NCBI GenBank assembly: GCA_041875495.1
Contig: CP112982.1
Coordinates: 62,001 to 126,000 of the forward strand
Reading direction: 5' to 3'
Source of the DNA: Halomonas sp. CH40
GTDB lineage: Bacteria > Pseudomonadota > Gammaproteobacteria > Pseudomonadales > Halomonadaceae
Length of the DNA stretch: 64,000 nt
The notes beneath the pieces are model-generated. The model had not been told where the DNA came from, ran no database searches, and worked only from the letters and a program-made list of their open reading frames with translations. The position numbers were made by a program, and so were the translations under genes. Numbering within the stretch: position 1 is the stretch's first letter; the number at the start of each line of letters is the position of its first letter. Positions 61,499 to 64,000 of the stretch are shown piece after piece.

Positions 61499-62563
61499 TT
61501 GAGCGCATCTAAAATAAGAGTGTTATGCGTCGACGATTCGGCACTGATTCGCGATCTACTGACAGAAATCATCAACTCTCAGCCGGATATGGAAGTCGTG
61601 GCGGTTGCCCCGGACCCGATTGCCGCACGAGACCTGATCAAACAGCATAATCCTGATGTGCTGACCCTGGATGTCGAAATGCCGCGTATGGATGGCCTGG
61701 ATTTTCTTGAACGCCTGATGCGCCTGCGGCCCATGCCGGTGCTGATGGTGTCCTCGCTGACCCAGGCAGGCTCAGAGATCACCCTGCGAGCGCTGGAGCT
61801 TGGAGCCCTGGATTTTGTTGCCAAGCCCAGCTTGGGTATTCGCAACGGCATGATGGAATACGCCAATGAGATCGCTGAAAAACTGCGTGCCGCCGCCCGT
61901 TCAAGGCCGCGTCAGGCGCTGCCCAAAAAGAATGCCCCAGCACGTAAAGAGCTGACCGCACCGCTGACCTCCAGTGAAAAGCTGATCATCATAGGCGCGT
62001 CGACTGGCGGTACCGAAGCGATTCGCTCAGTGCTGGAGCCACTGCCCGCCAATGCCCCGGCGATTCTGATCACCCAGCATATGCCCGGTGGCTTCACCCG
62101 CTCGTTTGCTGAACGTCTTGATCGGCTGTGCCGTATTTCGGTGAAAGAAGTTACCGATGGCGAGCGTGTACTGCCTGGCCACGCCTATATCGCCCCGGGG
62201 GATCAGCACCTTGAGCTGGCGCGCAGCGGGGCCAACTATGTGGCCCGGTTAAACAGCGGCCCGCCGGTTAACCGTCACCGTCCCTCGGTGGATGTGTTGT
62301 TTCATTCTGCGGCCCAGCATGCCGGTAAAAATGCCGTGGGCGTGATTCTTACCGGTATGGGTAAGGACGGTGCCAAGGGGCTTTTAGAAATGCGTGAGGC
62401 CGGTGCGGCGACGATTGCCCAGAACGAAGAAACCTGCGTGGTGTTTGGTATGCCACGGGAAGCTATCGCCATGGGCGGTGCCACTGAAACTGCTGCCCTG
62501 GACGATATTCCCGGCCGGATGATGTCGCTGGTAGCGGCGTCCGGTCGCGCCCAGCGGGTCTGA
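61499..62563 (+). CDS. cheB: Chemotaxis methylesterase CheB (TTG start)
   Basis: Response regulator that removes receptor methyl groups and deamidates glutamines. 354 residues: receiver domain with Asp58 in [12 protein letters not shown], a linker, and a catalytic domain with Ser in [11 protein letters not shown], His in ITQHMPGGF and Asp in [15 protein letters not shown] lies six bases before a TTG at 61499; no nearby ATG fits. It follows cheR by 53 bp. Confidence 0.94.
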   Translation: MSASKIRVLCVDDSALIRDLLTEIINSQPDMEVVAVAPDPIAARDLIKQHNPDVLTLDVEMPRMDGLDFLERLMRLRPMPVLMVSSLTQAGSEITLRALELGALDFVAKPSLGIRNGMMEYANEIAEKLRAAARSRPRQALPKKNAPARKELTAPLTSSEKLIIIGASTGGTEAIRSVLEPLPANAPAILITQHMPGGFTRSFAERLDRLCRISVKEVTDGERVLPGHAYIAPGDQHLELARSGANYVARLNSGPPVNRHRPSVDVLFHSAAQHAGKNAVGVILTGMGKDGAKGLLEMREAGAATIAQNEETCVVFGMPREAIAMGGATETAALDDIPGRMMSLVAASGRAQRV

Positions 62564-62624
62564 TGATCACTTGCCATTTACCGGGCCGCTGATAACCCAC
62601 GCCTGCTGACCAAGGAAACACGCT

Positions 62625-64000
62625 ATGAGCCGCCTACTGCGCAACGTATCGCTGAACGTCTCCATTCTCGTCGCGCTTGTTCTACTGACCCTGGCGATTG
62701 CTGCCAACGTGGTGATTTTTACCCTTGCCGACAGGGCAACAAACCGCACACTGCACACCTTGGAAGCGATCAACGTTGACCAGCTCAACGAAATCAACCG
62801 CGCCGATGCCCTGTGGAGCGGCGCCATGGTGGAACTGGAAGCCGCCTCCAACGATTTCATGCTAGGCCGCCGCGAGCAGGCAGACCAGCGTCTAGATGCC
62901 GCCTCCAATCAGCTGGAGCGTGCGCAAGAACGCTTTGATAACTTTGCCTCAGTGGCGCGCACCGAGCAAGGCGAAGCGCTTGGCGCCCGGATTGAGACAA
63001 CCTTTGCGGCGGGTATGGAGATTGCGCGTCAGCAGCTTGCGGCATTGAACGAGCTGCGCACTACCCAGTTCAACGAGTTGCGCGACGAGCTTGCCACTGT
63101 GGGCGCCCAGCAAGAGGCTGCGCTGGATGAGTTTGTTGACTATGCCACCCTGCGTGGCCAACAGCTACAGCAGGAACTCAATGACATCAGCCGTTTTTAT
63201 TCGATTATCGAGTGGGTCATCCTGGGGCTGTCGATCCTGTTGGTAATCCTTATCTATGCCAGCCTGAGGGCGATTGTATTGCGACCGTTGAATCAGGTCG
63301 CTGTAGCGCTGGATGCGATTGCCAATGCCGACCTGACCCAAACCTTGCCCGAAGGCGGCAAGAACGAGATAGGCCGCTTGCTGACCTCAATGAGGCGTAT
63401 GCAGCTGAGCCTGAACGATATTGTCGCCAAAGTACGTGAAGGCAGCCAGGAGATCTATCACGGCACCCGTGAAATCGCCAGCGGCAACGCTGACCTTTCA
63501 TCGCGTACCGAGCAACAGGCCGCCTCTATCCAGGAAACCGCCGCCAGCATGGAAGAGATGACCGCCACGGTGAAGCAGAATGCCGACAACGCCCGCCAGG
63601 CCAGCACTCTGGCAGCGGATGCCTCAAGTACCGCGGAGCGTGGTGGTGAGGTGGTTGAGCAGGTGGTCAGCACCATGCACGGCATTTCCACCAGCTCGCA
63701 GAAAGTGGCGGATATTACCGGGGTGATCGACTCGATTGCCTTCCAGACCAATATTCTCGCCCTGAACGCTTCGGTGGAAGCCGCGCGTGCGGGAGAGCAG
63801 GGCCGTGGCTTTGCCGTGGTCGCGGGTGAAGTACGCAACCTGGCCAGCCGTAGCGCGGACGCGGCCAAAGAGATCAAAGGGCTGATTGAAAGTTCGGTGG
63901 CACAGATCAACGAAGGCTCTGTTCTGGTGGAGCAGGCGGGCGCCACCATGACAGAGGTCGTGACTTCGGTGCGCCGAGTCACCGACATCATGGATGAAAT
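62625..64000 (+). CDS. Methyl-accepting chemotaxis protein, 3' end beyond window
   Basis: Transmembrane chemoreceptor of the Tar/Tsr type, cut at residue 458. Helix 1 covers about residues 10-34, a helical periplasmic ligand domain about 35-190, helix 2 about 191-213, then HAMP and the signalling coiled coil with [25 protein letters not shown] hairpin tip, here [20 protein letters not shown], followed by [22 protein letters not shown] lies eight bases before the ATG. It sits 61 bp after cheB. The ligand cannot be told. Confidence 0.94.
   Translation, partial: MSRLLRNVSLNVSILVALVLLTLAIAANVVIFTLADRATNRTLHTLEAINVDQLNEINRADALWSGAMVELEAASNDFMLGRREQADQRLDAASNQLERAQERFDNFASVARTEQGEALGARIETTFAAGMEIARQQLAALNELRTTQFNELRDELATVGAQQEAALDEFVDYATLRGQQLQQELNDISRFYSIIEWVILGLSILLVILIYASLRAIVLRPLNQVAVALDAIANADLTQTLPEGGKNEIGRLLTSMRRMQLSLNDIVAKVREGSQEIYHGTREIASGNADLSSRTEQQAASIQETAASMEEMTATVKQNADNARQASTLAADASSTAERGGEVVEQVVSTMHGISTSSQKVADITGVIDSIAFQTNILALNASVEAARAGEQGRGFAVVAGEVRNLASRSADAAKEIKGLIESSVAQINEGSVLVEQAGATMTEVVTSVRRVTDIMDE

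Overview
The window is a chromosomal segment from a Halomonas-like gammaproteobacterium (Halomonadaceae). The 16S sequence reads like Halomonas, most of the DNA is moderately GC-rich, and the flagellar system is of the FlhDC/sigma-28 type. No phage, transposase, CRISPR array or defence island was seen.

Positions 1-16300 hold housekeeping and transport genes: a partial AEC-family permease, metF, a TAXI-type TRAP transporter (fused permease plus binding protein), a Na+/phosphate symporter-like protein, yheV, oligopeptidase A (prlC), an NSS-family sodium symporter, a gamma-carbonic anhydrase-like protein, a YdjM-like membrane protein, and an overlapping gntR-dctB-dctD operon with a PdhR/LldR-type palindrome in front.

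Positions 16440-22430 hold a complete rRNA operon: two sigma-70 promoters, boxA, 16S, tRNA-Ile(GAT), tRNA-Ala(TGC), a second boxA, 23S, 5S and terminators. RNase III stems can be paired around both large rRNAs. The 16S-23S spacer also carries a broken tRNA-Ile copy before the intact pair and a broken tRNA-Ala 3' end after it.

Positions 22440-64000 hold an SDR gene and then an almost continuous motility cluster. It runs: flgN-flgM-flgA (minus); flgBCDEFGHIJKL (plus); fliR to fliF (minus, fliFGHIJKLMNOPQR in transcription order); fliE (plus); flaG (minus); a YcgR/PilZ/HD-GYP-like fusion, fliS, fliT, a second FliK-like gene and a stand-alone FlhB C-terminal-like gene (plus); flhDC; motAB; cheA, cheW, cheR, cheB; and a chemoreceptor cut by the window end. 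The basal body, hook, switch, most of the export apparatus, stator and part of the chemotaxis core are therefore encoded here. Flagellin, fliD, flhA, flhB, fliA, cheY and cheZ are not in the window. Four sigma-28 promoters with exact 15-base spacers lie before flgM, flgK, flaG and fliS.

The points most worth a second look are a FliK with three copies of its C-terminal Flg_hook domain (two as a 405-bp tandem repeat), the PilZ/HD-GYP fusion that has lost its HH metal ligands, the nested tRNA debris in the rRNA spacer, a small repeat-like insertion that lengthens FlhD, and the AT-rich foreign-looking middle of flgK. No wholly new system was found; the unusual content consists of variations within the flagellar machine.
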